This document shows, one piece after another, positions 8,003-14,406 of a stretch of DNA of 27,791 nt. Every line of letters begins with the position of its first letter. Positions within the stretch are counted from its first letter, which is position 1. Below the pieces are notes generated by a model. The model made no database searches and was not told where the DNA came from. It saw only the letters and a program-made list of their open reading frames with translations. The stretch comes from UBA11524 sp964464815. Its GTDB lineage: Bacteria; Bacillota; Clostridia; Christensenellales; Aristaeellaceae. The DNA lies in the NCBI GenBank assembly GCA_964464815.1, contig CAYXHF010000035.1, positions 1 through 27,791 on the forward strand, written 5' to 3'. The position numbers and the translations under genes are program-made.

Positions 8003-9139
8003 TTACTCGTAGATGACAGTCAGGTTGGAGAACTCCACCTTGGTGATGTTATCCGCGGTCAGGTCGTCACCGGAGATTTCCAGCGTGCCATTGTTGATCG
8101 CAGCGAACAGCTCGTTATACTGTTCCACCGTGAAGGTTTCCATGGACCAGGTGTCCGTGGGCAGGCCAACAGCGTTTTCGTTCGCGCCCAGAACCGTCTG
8201 ATTGCCGCCAACGGTATCCCACTTGCCATCAAAGCTGGCCGCCAGCGCAATCTGCGCCGCTTCCGCGATGCCCTTCATGGCGGAGGTAATCACCGTCTCG
8301 GATTCATAGGACTGGTCAACGTCAACGCCCACCACGCAGCCGTCATTGGCAGAAGCCGCAGCCACGATGGAGGAGAACATCGCGCCGCCGCAAGCGAACA
8401 CGATTTCCGTGCCGGTCTCGTACCAGCCAGCGATCATGGTCTGCAGATCGTTGGAGGCAGAGAATGCAGCGCCGTACTGCCAGGAGTACTTCAGCTCCAC
8501 ATTCACACCCATTTCAGCAGCAGCCGCGTTCGCGCCCTGGGCAAAGCCATAGCCATAGCGATCGCAAGCCGCGTTCGTGCCACCGCCGCCACCGGAGAAG
8601 CCCAGCTTCGTGAAGCCTTCCTTCACCACAGCGTAGCCCGCCAGATAGCCAGCCTGCTCCTCCTTGAAGGAGATGGCAGCAACGTTCGTCAGAACCTCGC
8701 CAGCCTTCGCATGGCCTTCCGGATACGCCAGCGTCCAGCCGTCGATGAACACAAAGTGCACATCTTCGTACTCAGACGCAGCACGGGTCAGGGCGTTGCC
8801 CTGCATGAAGCCTGCGCAAACAATAACCTTCGCGCCCGCTTCCGCCGCCGCCTTCATGGCGTCATAGCGGTCATCGTCGGTCGCCTCGTTGCCGTTGGCG
8901 GGCTGATAGTACTTATAGGTCAGGCCGTTAGCAGCGGCGTAAGACTTCACGCCGTTCCACGTACCCTGGTTGAAGGACTTATCCTTCAATTGGCCAACGT
9001 CCGTTACAAACGCCACCGCATAGGTGCCGTCTTCAGACGTCACAGTATCCGCGATGTCATCCGGCGCAACCGTTTCCGCAACGGACACGCAGCTCAGAAG
9101 CATCATCGCTGCCAGAAGCAGAGCCAGGAACTTCTTCAT
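8003..9139 (-). CDS. nupN: BMP-family nucleoside-binding lipoprotein (YufN/TmpC type)
   Basis: This 378-residue protein is the extracytoplasmic solute receptor of the importer encoded downstream. The N-terminus MKKFLALLLA is a lipoprotein-type signal with a probable lipidated Cys17 (MLLSC). The mature part has the BMP/PnrA features: FVTDVGQLKDKSFNQGTW near 44-61, ADDRYDAMKAAAEAGAKVIV-like spacing (about 88-110), VGVDVDQS near 264, and a C-terminal EISGDDLT tail. The family binds purine or pyrimidine nucleosides. It has its own promoter, terminator and AGGAGG site, which permits higher expression than the other subunits. The symbol is by analogy. Confidence 0.92.
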   Translation of the reverse strand: MKKFLALLLAAMMLLSCVSVAETVAPDDIADTVTSEDGTYAVAFVTDVGQLKDKSFNQGTWNGVKSYAAANGLTYKYYQPANGNEATDDDRYDAMKAAAEAGAKVIVCAGFMQGNALTRAASEYEDVHFVFIDGWTLAYPEGHAKAGEVLTNVAAISFKEEQAGYLAGYAVVKEGFTKLGFSGGGGGTNAACDRYGYGFAQGANAAAAEMGVNVELKYSWQYGAAFSASNDLQTMIAGWYETGTEIVFACGGAMFSSIVAAASANDGCVVGVDVDQSYESETVITSAMKGIAEAAQIALAASFDGKWDTVGGNQTVLGANENAVGLPTDTWSMETFTVEQYNELFAAINNGTLEISGDDLTADNITKVEFSNLTVIYE

Positions 9140-9192
9140 GGTTGATTCCTCCTGTGTTCTTCGGTCGATTAGGGAACAAAGTGACCATGCTC

Positions 9193-9221
9193 ATTATATC
9201 ACGCTTTCACACCATGTGCAA
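9193..9221 (-). promoter_or_regulatory. Sigma-A promoter of the BMP lipoprotein gene
   Basis: On the minus strand TTGCAC (+ 9216-9221), 17 bases and TATAAT (9193-9198) give a strong promoter about 54 bases before the start codon. Confidence 0.85.
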
Positions 9222-9230
9222 GCGTTTTCC
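9217..9230. promoter_or_regulatory. Candidate CcpA catabolite-response element (cre)
   Basis: TGCAAGCGTTTTCC matches the cre pattern TGNAARCGNWWWCA at all but the last defined position. It overlaps the -35 box of the BMP gene promoter, where CcpA binding would repress. This is inferred from a single pattern match; no CcpA gene is in view. Confidence 0.35.
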
Positions 9231-9349
9231 CCCCTTTTTCGCAGAATTCGGGCCGCATCTTTTTCTTTCCCGAAGGTCAATTCTGCCAATTACTCCTTAA
9301 AACCAAAATAGCCCTGAAAACGAAGGCTGCCTTCAAAGAAAGTCATACC

Positions 9350-9375
9350 CGAAGGCGTCCAGTGGGCGAACGGAA
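9350..9375 (-). repeat. Diverged copy of the left-edge tandem repeat
   Basis: The reverse complement of 9350-9375 matches bases 1-26 at 23 of 26 positions (differences at positions 6, 13 and 20). It lies alone in the gene-free stretch between the BMP promoter and yitT, next to two hairpins, and shows that the left-edge repeat is dispersed in the genome. Confidence 0.6.
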
Positions 9376-9379
9376 GGAA

Positions 9380-9407
9380 GCCACCGGAGCTTCCGGCCTC
9401 TGGTGGC
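9380..9407. repeat. Hairpin-forming inverted repeat
   Basis: GCCACCGGAG and CTCTGGTGGC pair over ten positions (one G-T pair) around an 8-base loop within 9380-9407. It directly follows the diverged repeat copy and carries no T-run, so it is probably part of the dispersed repeat block rather than a terminator. Confidence 0.5.
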
Positions 9408-9434
9408 TGCTTGATATAGCAAGTTACAAATAAA

Positions 9435-9470
9435 GCAGCCAGGCAGGTTTCATTAACCATGCTTGGCTGC
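9435..9470 (-). terminator. Probable terminator downstream of yitT
   Basis: GCAGCCAGGCA (9435-9445) and TGCTTGGCTGC (9460-9470) pair over eleven positions with one wobble. On the minus strand the stem is followed by TTTATTTG. It is about 260 bases past the yitT stop, so it may end a long 3' untranslated region that includes the triple-hairpin repeat. Confidence 0.5.
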
Positions 9471-9563
9471 TTGCTTGAGGGGAAAAAGTTTGTCTCCGCG
9501 ACTCTGCGAGCGCGTGCTTTACAGTGCTATGGAGAGGATTGAGTGGTTTGTTTGGATTGCACC

Positions 9564-9627
9564 TCTGGGGCGTTGCCCCAGACCCCAGCAGGGCGCTGCC
9601 CTGCACCTGCGAAGGGCCGTTGGCCCT
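9564..9627. repeat. Interspersed GC-rich triple-hairpin repeat
   Basis: Three compact hairpins with three-base loops stand in a row: TCTGGGGC/GCCCCAGA around GTT (9564-9582), GCAGGGC/GCCCTGC around GCT (9588-9604), and AGGGCC/GGCCCT around GTT (9613-9627). Similar mosaic hairpin elements sit between genes in many bacterial genomes, which is recalled knowledge and was not searched. They are usually mis-called as short proline-rich ORFs; no ribosome binding site supports one here. Confidence 0.75.
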
Positions 9628-9733
9628 CTCGACACCCGTTTCGCGATTGGGGTGATGACTTTTTTCGGCATTTTCCGCGTGGAAGTTGCATGCGGTTGGC
9701 GTGGGGATGGGCGCTTTCCTTTTTCCTTTTTCC

Positions 9734-10609
9734 TTAGTCCTGGTTGACTAGTTTTTCAAAACCTTCTCCCAGTGCTTCGTGGGCTTCCGTGATGAACATA
9801 AACGCATGATCATCTTCCCGACGCACAATCTCCTTGAACCTCGCAACCTCCTGCGGCGGTAATACACATAACAGCACCGGCCGCTCCTTCCCTGAATATG
9901 CACCACGCGCTAACAGCTGCGTCGCACCGCGATCCATGTCCGTCAAGATGAAATGCGAAATTTCCTCCCATTTGTCGCTCATGACAAAGCATGCCTTGTT
10001 CTTGCTTAAACCAAGCATCACCATGTCAATCACACGACCGTTGACAAAAATGCAAATCAGCGCAAATAGTGCTTCCGTCGTGCCAATGCAGACCGCGGCA
10101 AAAATCACAACCACAAAGTCGATAATCATCAGGAACATGCCCGTGGAAATGAACGGTAGCTTCTGATGCACCATCTTGGCAATCATGTCCGTGCCGCCCG
10201 TCGTCGCACCGCCGCGAAGAATCAGCCCTAAGCCAACACCCATCGTCGCGCCGCCAAAGATAGCACCAAGAATCGGTTCAGTCGTCATCGGCGGAATCTG
10301 TAACAGGTCGATGGAGAGTGAAAATAATACCGTCGCCACAAACGAGCGAATGACGAATACGCGTCCCATGCTCCTGTATCCCAGAATAAATAGCGGGATG
10401 TTGAGAATCAGCGCCGTCGTGCCGACCGGAACATGGAGAAGATAGTTGAGAATCATGGACACACCGGTCAGACCGCCGGGCGCGATATTGCCCGGTGTCA
10501 GGAATAGCGGATACGCCGCGCCGCCAATCAGACAGCCTAACACAATTTGACCCCATGACATGAGCTGCTCATGTTGCGTCAGTTGCTTCAGGTTCATTTT
10601 CTTCGTCAT
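9734..10609 (-). CDS. yitT: YitT family membrane protein (DUF161 plus DUF2179)
   Basis: This 291-residue protein has five to six membrane segments from about residue 18 to 190 and a soluble C-terminal DUF2179-like domain of roughly 85 residues ending in the FMFITEAHEALGEGF-type tail. The conserved LFLTPGNIAPGGLTGVSMIL segment near 36-55 and the GGATTGGTDMIAK motif are typical. The biochemical role of the family is unknown. I chose the ATG at 10609 because AAAGGAG lies 11 bases before it; the frame stays open upstream only to a TTG (10654) that overlaps the mazF stop and lacks such a site. It follows mazF by 31 bases. Confidence 0.88.
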   Translation of the reverse strand: MTKKMNLKQLTQHEQLMSWGQIVLGCLIGGAAYPLFLTPGNIAPGGLTGVSMILNYLLHVPVGTTALILNIPLFILGYRSMGRVFVIRSFVATVLFSLSIDLLQIPPMTTEPILGAIFGGATMGVGLGLILRGGATTGGTDMIAKMVHQKLPFISTGMFLMIIDFVVVIFAAVCIGTTEALFALICIFVNGRVIDMVMLGLSKNKACFVMSDKWEEISHFILTDMDRGATQLLARGAYSGKERPVLLCVLPPQEVARFKEIVRREDDHAFMFITEAHEALGEGFEKLVNQD

Positions 10610-10640
10610 GTTTTCCTCTGCTCCTTTGTTGTTTTCGACG

Positions 10641-10979
10641 TCATTCGCCGCCAAGGCTCATGCCTAACGCCCGGTCAATGCGCTTCATGGCTTGGGCCGA
10701 TACCGTACCCAGATAGCGCGTCAGGCGTGTTTTTTCCAGCGTCCGTACCTGCTCGGTCAGCACGACCGAGTCAAATTCCAGGCCGCTTTCCTCCCGCGTC
10801 AATAACACATGGACGGGTAGATGTTCCTTTTTCCGTCGGGTCGTCACCGCCGCCACAATGACTGTGGGCGAATGTCGATTGCCGCGGTCATTTTGAATAA
10901 TGACGACAGGGCGCACACCGCCCTGCTCCGAGCCAATCACCGGATCGAGATCGGCCCGATATACATCACCGCGTTTCAT
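10641..10979 (-). CDS. mazF: MazF/PemK-type endoribonuclease (NdoA-like), no antitoxin seen
   Basis: This 112-residue protein begins MKRGDVYRADLDPVIGSEQ and closely follows the NdoA/EndoA pattern: GSEQGGVRPVVIIQND near 14-29 with the catalytic-type arginine, SPTVIVAAVT with the conserved threonine, and the FDSVVLTEQVRT block. MazF toxins cut single-stranded mRNA at short motifs. The normal partner is a 70-90 residue antitoxin encoded directly upstream; here only 141 bases separate the start from the metallopeptidase gene and no antitoxin frame is visible. The ATG at 10979 has GGAG 12 bases upstream; the longer frame from a TTG adds residues not seen in the family. Confidence 0.88.
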   Translation of the reverse strand: MKRGDVYRADLDPVIGSEQGGVRPVVIIQNDRGNRHSPTVIVAAVTTRRKKEHLPVHVLLTREESGLEFDSVVLTEQVRTLEKTRLTRYLGTVSAQAMKRIDRALGMSLGGE

Positions 10980-11088
10980 AATAATGTCACACTCCGTCTG
11001 CGTTGTCAAGTCAAATTTCGCGCCGCGTCCGATTTTTTCAGTTTCCTGCGGCTGCTATCAGCATATGATTTCCCCACAAACGGCGTGT

Positions 11089-11094
11089 ATTATA
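11089..11094 (-). promoter_or_regulatory. Possible -10 box upstream of mazF
   Basis: On the minus strand TATAAT occurs about 110 bases before the mazF ATG, at the very end of the metallopeptidase gene region. No good -35 box is found at 16-18 bases, so this is a weak call. Confidence 0.25.
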
Positions 11095-11120
11095 CCCGGA
11101 TGGTGCATTTTTCTTCTGCG

Positions 11121-11759
11121 TCACGGATTCATGCGCGGACAGGTGTCGTAGTGATTGAGCGCCACCCGCCGCTGCTGATAATCCGGCAGGCAGCTTTCCA
11201 CCAGCTGCCAGAAAAGCGCCGAGTGATTCGCATGCACCAGGTGACAAAGCTCATGTACCACCACATACTCCACCAGCTCCTCCGGCATACAGCCCAGACG
11301 CGTGTTGAAGGTCAGCCGTCCCGTGCTTTTGCGGCAGCTGCCCCATCGGCTGGTCATTTCCCGCAGGGTGATGTGCGTCGCGCGGACATGAAGCACCTGC
11401 TGCCACTGATTCACCTGACGCAGCAATAGTGTCTGCAATTGCGCATTGCGCATGCGCACAAATGCCTCCCCTGTAGGAGCATTTTCGCCCAGCGTCACCC
11501 ATTGGCCAAGAAGGCGATGCACCTCCCCTGCCGCGAATGCAGGCGCGGAAACCTGCTTTTGTACCTGCTCCGCCATCCACGTCTGCTGGCTGTCCAGAAA
11601 CGTTCGGATGGTCGTCATACGCGTTCCCGACGGCACAGACAGATGCAGCTCATTTGTCTGCGGTTGATAGCGCAGAATCAGGCGACGCATTCCCTTGCGT
11701 GGGGTGACGTATACCAGAAACGCACCGGAGCGGACAGCAATTTTCTTTTTTTCCGGCAT
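11121..11759 (-). CDS. YgjP-like zinc metallopeptidase (DUF45, M48-related)
   Basis: This 212-residue protein has the YgjP/DUF45 arrangement: an N-terminal beta-rich part (residues 10-45), a MTSRWGSC motif at 135-142 and a zinc site VVHELCHLVHANHSALFW with HExxH at 169-173 and a third histidine at 179. It is soluble, with no signal peptide. The cellular substrate of the family is not established. The ATG at 11759 is chosen because AAAGGAGG lies 7 bases before it; the frame stays open upstream but that region contains a terminator-like hairpin. It may be co-transcribed with mazF. Confidence 0.87.
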   Translation of the reverse strand: MPEKKKIAVRSGAFLVYVTPRKGMRRLILRYQPQTNELHLSVPSGTRMTTIRTFLDSQQTWMAEQVQKQVSAPAFAAGEVHRLLGQWVTLGENAPTGEAFVRMRNAQLQTLLLRQVNQWQQVLHVRATHITLREMTSRWGSCRKSTGRLTFNTRLGCMPEELVEYVVVHELCHLVHANHSALFWQLVESCLPDYQQRRVALNHYDTCPRMNP

Positions 11760-11780
11760 CTGTTGTCCTCCTTTCCCGAA

Positions 11781-11801
11781 AAAGCACGCCCATCGTGGGC
11801 G
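11781..11801 (-). terminator. Terminator-like hairpin just before the ygjP ribosome binding site
   Basis: CGCCCA (11787-11792) and TGGGCG (11796-11801) form a tight stem with a TCG loop. On the minus strand it is followed by TGCTTTTTC and then by the ribosome binding site of the metallopeptidase gene. The stem is only six pairs, so it may be a weak attenuator or chance. Confidence 0.3.
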
Positions 11802-11866
11802 CATGGTGTTCATTGGCTGATGCGGCTCGTTATTCTTCCTTCTTTTGACATTTTACACTGCATTCC

Positions 11867-11900
11867 TTCGACAGTGCCGCCATGCGCTTGGCGGTATACT
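11867..11900 (+). promoter_or_regulatory. Candidate Spo0A-controlled promoter of spoIIGA
   Basis: TTCGACAG at 11867-11874 matches the reverse complement of the Spo0A box TTGTCGAA at seven of eight positions. It lies 20 bases before TATACT (11895-11900), with no proper -35 box at the usual spacing. This mirrors the Bacillus spoIIG promoter, where Spo0A compensates for a badly spaced -35. A TTGACA further upstream at 11845-11850 is too far for normal use. The expected start is about 25 bases before the spoIIGA ATG. Confidence 0.45.
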
Positions 11901-11931
11901 CCCCATGGATGGCAAAAAGGAGGGACAGCGC

Positions 11932-12744
11932 ATGCGGGTGAGCGGATATTTGTTTCTGCTGGAACAGCTGCTTTGCTTTCTTGCGCTGATGCGCTGCATA
12001 CAAGGAACCTTCGCCCTGCACGGCGTTTCCATGGTGCAGCGGCTGCTTTGTGCCTTTCTGCTCAGCCTGCTTCAGTGCTGGATAGAGCATCTGCCGTCCC
12101 CGTGGCGTGTCTGGATGCTTTTGCCCAGTAGCCTGCTGATGGCCTTTGGCGCTTGTCCTGTTTCGCAGCTGGGCGTGCGTGGCACATGGATTCTCTTGCG
12201 CCTGACGCCCGTTTGCTTTTCGCTGCTCCTCGCGCTGAACGGCTGTGCAGGGCTGGCGGCGTTTCTGCCGCTGTCGGGCATGCTGCAAGCGGCGCTGTGC
12301 TGTGTGCTGCTCCTGCTGCTGTCGCGCCTGATGCGCCAAACGCCACTTGCGGGCGATACAGCCGTGCTTTGCATTCGCCATGCGGGCAAGCACATCCGCA
12401 TCACGGCGCTGGTCGATTCGGGCAATTTGCTCTGCGACCCGATTTCCGGCGACCCGGTCGTTGTCCTTTCGCGAAAGACGATGGCGCGCCTTCTTCCCGA
12501 TGCTGCTGCGCCACCGGGCACACGGCTTTTGCGCGTGCGCACCGTATCCGGAGGGGCACTGATGACGATTCTGCGTCCAGATGCCATCTCCCTTCTTTTT
12601 CGCGGAAAAGAAATTCCCATTCGCGCTTTGCTGGGGGCTGCGCCGGAGGAATACACCGGCGCGCAGGCGCTGCTGCCTTCCTCGCTCCTGCGGGCACTCC
12701 CGACCGCGTCCCCATCTTTTCATCATCAAAGGAGGAATTTATGA
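11932..12744 (+). CDS. spoIIGA: SpoIIGA, membrane aspartic protease that processes pro-sigma-E
   Basis: This 270-residue protein has an N-terminal half of about five membrane segments (residues 5-130) and a C-terminal aspartic protease half. The catalytic motif ALVDSGNLLCDPISGDPVVV places Asp162 in a DSG context; the family more often has DTG. SpoIIGA cuts the pro-peptide from sigma-E in the mother cell after asymmetric division. The ATG at 11932 is chosen because AAAAAGGAGGG lies 7 bases before it, while an upstream in-frame ATG lies before this site. The stop codon overlaps the sigE start region. The synteny with sigE and sigG makes the identity secure despite low conservation. Confidence 0.9.
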   Translation: MRVSGYLFLLEQLLCFLALMRCIQGTFALHGVSMVQRLLCAFLLSLLQCWIEHLPSPWRVWMLLPSSLLMAFGACPVSQLGVRGTWILLRLTPVCFSLLLALNGCAGLAAFLPLSGMLQAALCCVLLLLLSRLMRQTPLAGDTAVLCIRHAGKHIRITALVDSGNLLCDPISGDPVVVLSRKTMARLLPDAAAPPGTRLLRVRTVSGGALMTILRPDAISLLFRGKEIPIRALLGAAPEEYTGAQALLPSSLLRALPTASPSFHHQRRNL

Positions 12745-13472
12745 TGACCATGCATCTGCCCCTGTATTCTGCGGCCCGTGAACAGCTTTGTGCGCTGCTG
12801 GGACGCATCACACCCAAGGAGGTCTTCTACATCGGCGGCCCTGAGCCGCTCCCTGCGCCCTTGACGCTGGAGGAAGAGCAGGAGCTGCTGCGTCATCTGG
12901 ATACGGACGGCCCGGCGGTGCGCTCCACGCTGATTGAGCATAACCTGCGTCTGGTCGTCTTCATCGCCCGCAAGTTTGAAAACACCGGCGTTATGCTGGA
13001 AGACCTGATTTCCATTGGCACCATCGGGCTGATTAAGGCCGTGAACACCTTTGACCCGACGAAGAAAATCAAGCTTGCCACCTACGCCAGCCGCTGCATT
13101 GAAAACGAGGTGCTGATGTTCCTGCGCCGTCACAGCCGCACCAAGCTTGAGGTTTCTCTGGACGAGCCGCTGAAAACCGACTGGGACGGCAACGAGCTAT
13201 TGCTCTCGGATGTACTGGGCACAGACCCAGACATGGTTTCCCGCGGCATTGAGGAAAACGCCGAGCGGCAAATGCTCTTTTCCGCGCTATCGCACCTATC
13301 GCCCCGTGAGCAGCAGATTATGGACCTGCGCTTCGGCCTGCACGGCCACAAGGAGCTGACCCAGAAGGAGGTGGCGGACATTCTGGGCATCTCGCAAAGC
13401 TACATCAGCCGTCTGGAAAAGCGCATCCTGAACCGCCTCCACGGAGAGCTGACACGGCAGGAAGGCGCGTAA
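12741..13472 (+). CDS. sigE: Sporulation sigma factor E precursor
   Basis: This 243-residue sigma-70 factor directs early mother-cell transcription. An N-terminal pro-sequence of about 27 residues precedes the conserved FYIGGPEPLPAPL segment, matching the cleavage region of Bacillus pro-sigma-E. Region 2 reads NLRLVVFIARKFENTG, LEDLISIGTIGLIKAVNTFD and KLATYASRCIENEVLM; region 4 ends with QKEVADILGISQSYISRLEK. The start is ATGATG at 12741 with AAAGGAGG five bases before it, overlapping the spoIIGA stop, so protease and substrate are translationally coupled. Length agrees with the family (about 239 in Bacillus). Confidence 0.96.
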   Translation: MMTMHLPLYSAAREQLCALLGRITPKEVFYIGGPEPLPAPLTLEEEQELLRHLDTDGPAVRSTLIEHNLRLVVFIARKFENTGVMLEDLISIGTIGLIKAVNTFDPTKKIKLATYASRCIENEVLMFLRRHSRTKLEVSLDEPLKTDWDGNELLLSDVLGTDPDMVSRGIEENAERQMLFSALSHLSPREQQIMDLRFGLHGHKELTQKEVADILGISQSYISRLEKRILNRLHGELTRQEGA

Positions 13473-13505
13473 TGTGCGGCGAAAATGCACTTTCTTTGTC
13501 ACCAT

Positions 13506-13535
13506 GCGTAAACACCGTCTGACCCAGCCATACTG
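13506..13535 (+). promoter_or_regulatory. Candidate forespore (sigma F/G) promoter of sigG
   Basis: GCGTA (13506-13510), an 18-base spacer and CATACTG (13529-13535) resemble the sigma-G consensus GHATR-N18-CATWHTA with one mismatch in each box. It lies 37 bases before the sigG start, in the 100-base gap after sigE. In Bacillus sigG is transcribed from such a promoter by sigma-F and sigma-G. Confidence 0.45.
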
Positions 13536-13572
13536 AAGCTACATCAGTCACAGGACGACAGGAGGAATCAGG

Positions 13573-14352
13573 ATGGCTTGGGGCAAGGTGGATATTTGTG
13601 GGCTGGATACAAGCAAGCTGCCGGTGCTCACGCCGCAGCGCATGCAGGAACTATACCCTTTGGTACACAGCGGCGACAAGGCGGCGCGGGACGAGTTCAT
13701 CCAGGGCAATCTGCGTCTGGTGCTTTCCGTGATTCAGCGCTTTTCCGGGCGCGGTGAAAACGTCGATGACTTATTCCAGGTCGGCTGCATCGGGCTGATG
13801 AAGGCGCTGGACAATTTCGACGTGACGCAGAACGTCCGCTTCTCCACCTATGCCGTGCCGATGGTGATTGGCGAAATTCGCCGCTATCTGCGCGACAACA
13901 ACGCCATTCGCGTCTCGCGCTCCATGCGGGACACGGCCTACAAGGCCCTGCGGGCGCGCGACCGCTTGCAGACGGAGCTTTCCCGCGAACCCACGGTGGA
14001 AGAAATCGCCCGCGACATGGGCATGGATCGCATGGACGTGGTGCTGGCGCTGGAGGCAATTCAGGATCCGGTCAGCCTCTTTGAACCGATTTGCTCCGAC
14101 GGCAGCGATTCGCTATGCATTGTCGATCAGGTGAAGGACGAAAGCGTGCGCGATGATGATTGGGTGCAAAGCATCGCCATCGCCGATGCCATGGGGCATC
14201 TGGACGACCGGGAAAAGAAAATCCTGCGCATGCGCTTCTTTGACGGCCGCACACAGATGGAGGTGGCGAGCGAAATCGGCATCAGTCAGGCGCAGGTGTC
14301 GCGTCTGGAAAAGCATGCGCTGATGAACATGCGCCGCCATATGGCCGAATAA
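13573..14352 (+). CDS. sigG: Forespore sigma factor G
   Basis: This 259-residue sigma-70 factor controls late forespore genes. It starts with the family hallmark KVDICGLDTSKLPVLT and contains NLRLVLSVIQRFSGRGE, VDDLFQVGCIGLMKALDNFD, RFSTYAVPMVIGEIRRYLRDN, the region 3 block AIQDPVSLFEPI, and a helix-turn-helix TQMEVASEIGISQAQVSRLEK. Length is almost identical to Bacillus sigma-G. AGGAGG lies 7 bases before the ATG. Position directly after sigE is conserved across Bacillota. No anti-sigma gene is nearby, as usual for sigG. Confidence 0.97.
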   Translation: MAWGKVDICGLDTSKLPVLTPQRMQELYPLVHSGDKAARDEFIQGNLRLVLSVIQRFSGRGENVDDLFQVGCIGLMKALDNFDVTQNVRFSTYAVPMVIGEIRRYLRDNNAIRVSRSMRDTAYKALRARDRLQTELSREPTVEEIARDMGMDRMDVVLALEAIQDPVSLFEPICSDGSDSLCIVDQVKDESVRDDDWVQSIAIADAMGHLDDREKKILRMRFFDGRTQMEVASEIGISQAQVSRLEKHALMNMRRHMAE

Positions 14353-14353
14353 C

Positions 14354-14395
14354 ACAGGGCGTGTCTTCCTAATTCATAAGGAGGACACGCCCTGT
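14354..14395. terminator. Bidirectional hairpin between sigG and the MFS gene
   Basis: ACAGGGCGTGTC and GACACGCCCTGT pair perfectly over 12 positions, and the stem can extend by five or six pairs including wobbles around an 8-base loop. It sits 1 base after the sigG stop and 11 bases from the MFS stop. T-runs are weak on both sides, but position and stability suggest shared termination of the convergent genes. Confidence 0.7.
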
Positions 14396-14406
14396 TATGA
14401 TTCCTG

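Larger units (their letters stand above)
9223..9733. other. Gene-free stretch of about 510 bases
   Basis: No credible gene is visible on either strand. The stretch holds the dispersed-repeat copy, two inverted repeats, the triple-hairpin element and a pyrimidine run (CCTTTTTCC repeats near 9718-9733) just before the yitT stop codon. Open frames crossing it are produced by the GC-rich hairpins. Confidence 0.7.

Noticed and set aside
9193..9208. Second cre-like half site (TGAAAGCG) at the BMP promoter
   Set aside because: Only one half matches; the other half has three mismatches, unlike the site at 9217-9230.
9463..9747. 94-residue plus-strand frame over the triple-hairpin repeat
   Set aside because: The frame comes from the repeat, lacks a ribosome binding site and overlaps the end of yitT.
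10981..11009. TTGACA-N17-CATTAT as a mazF promoter
   Set aside because: The implied start of transcription falls inside the first codons of mazF, so it would delete the start codon and ribosome binding site.
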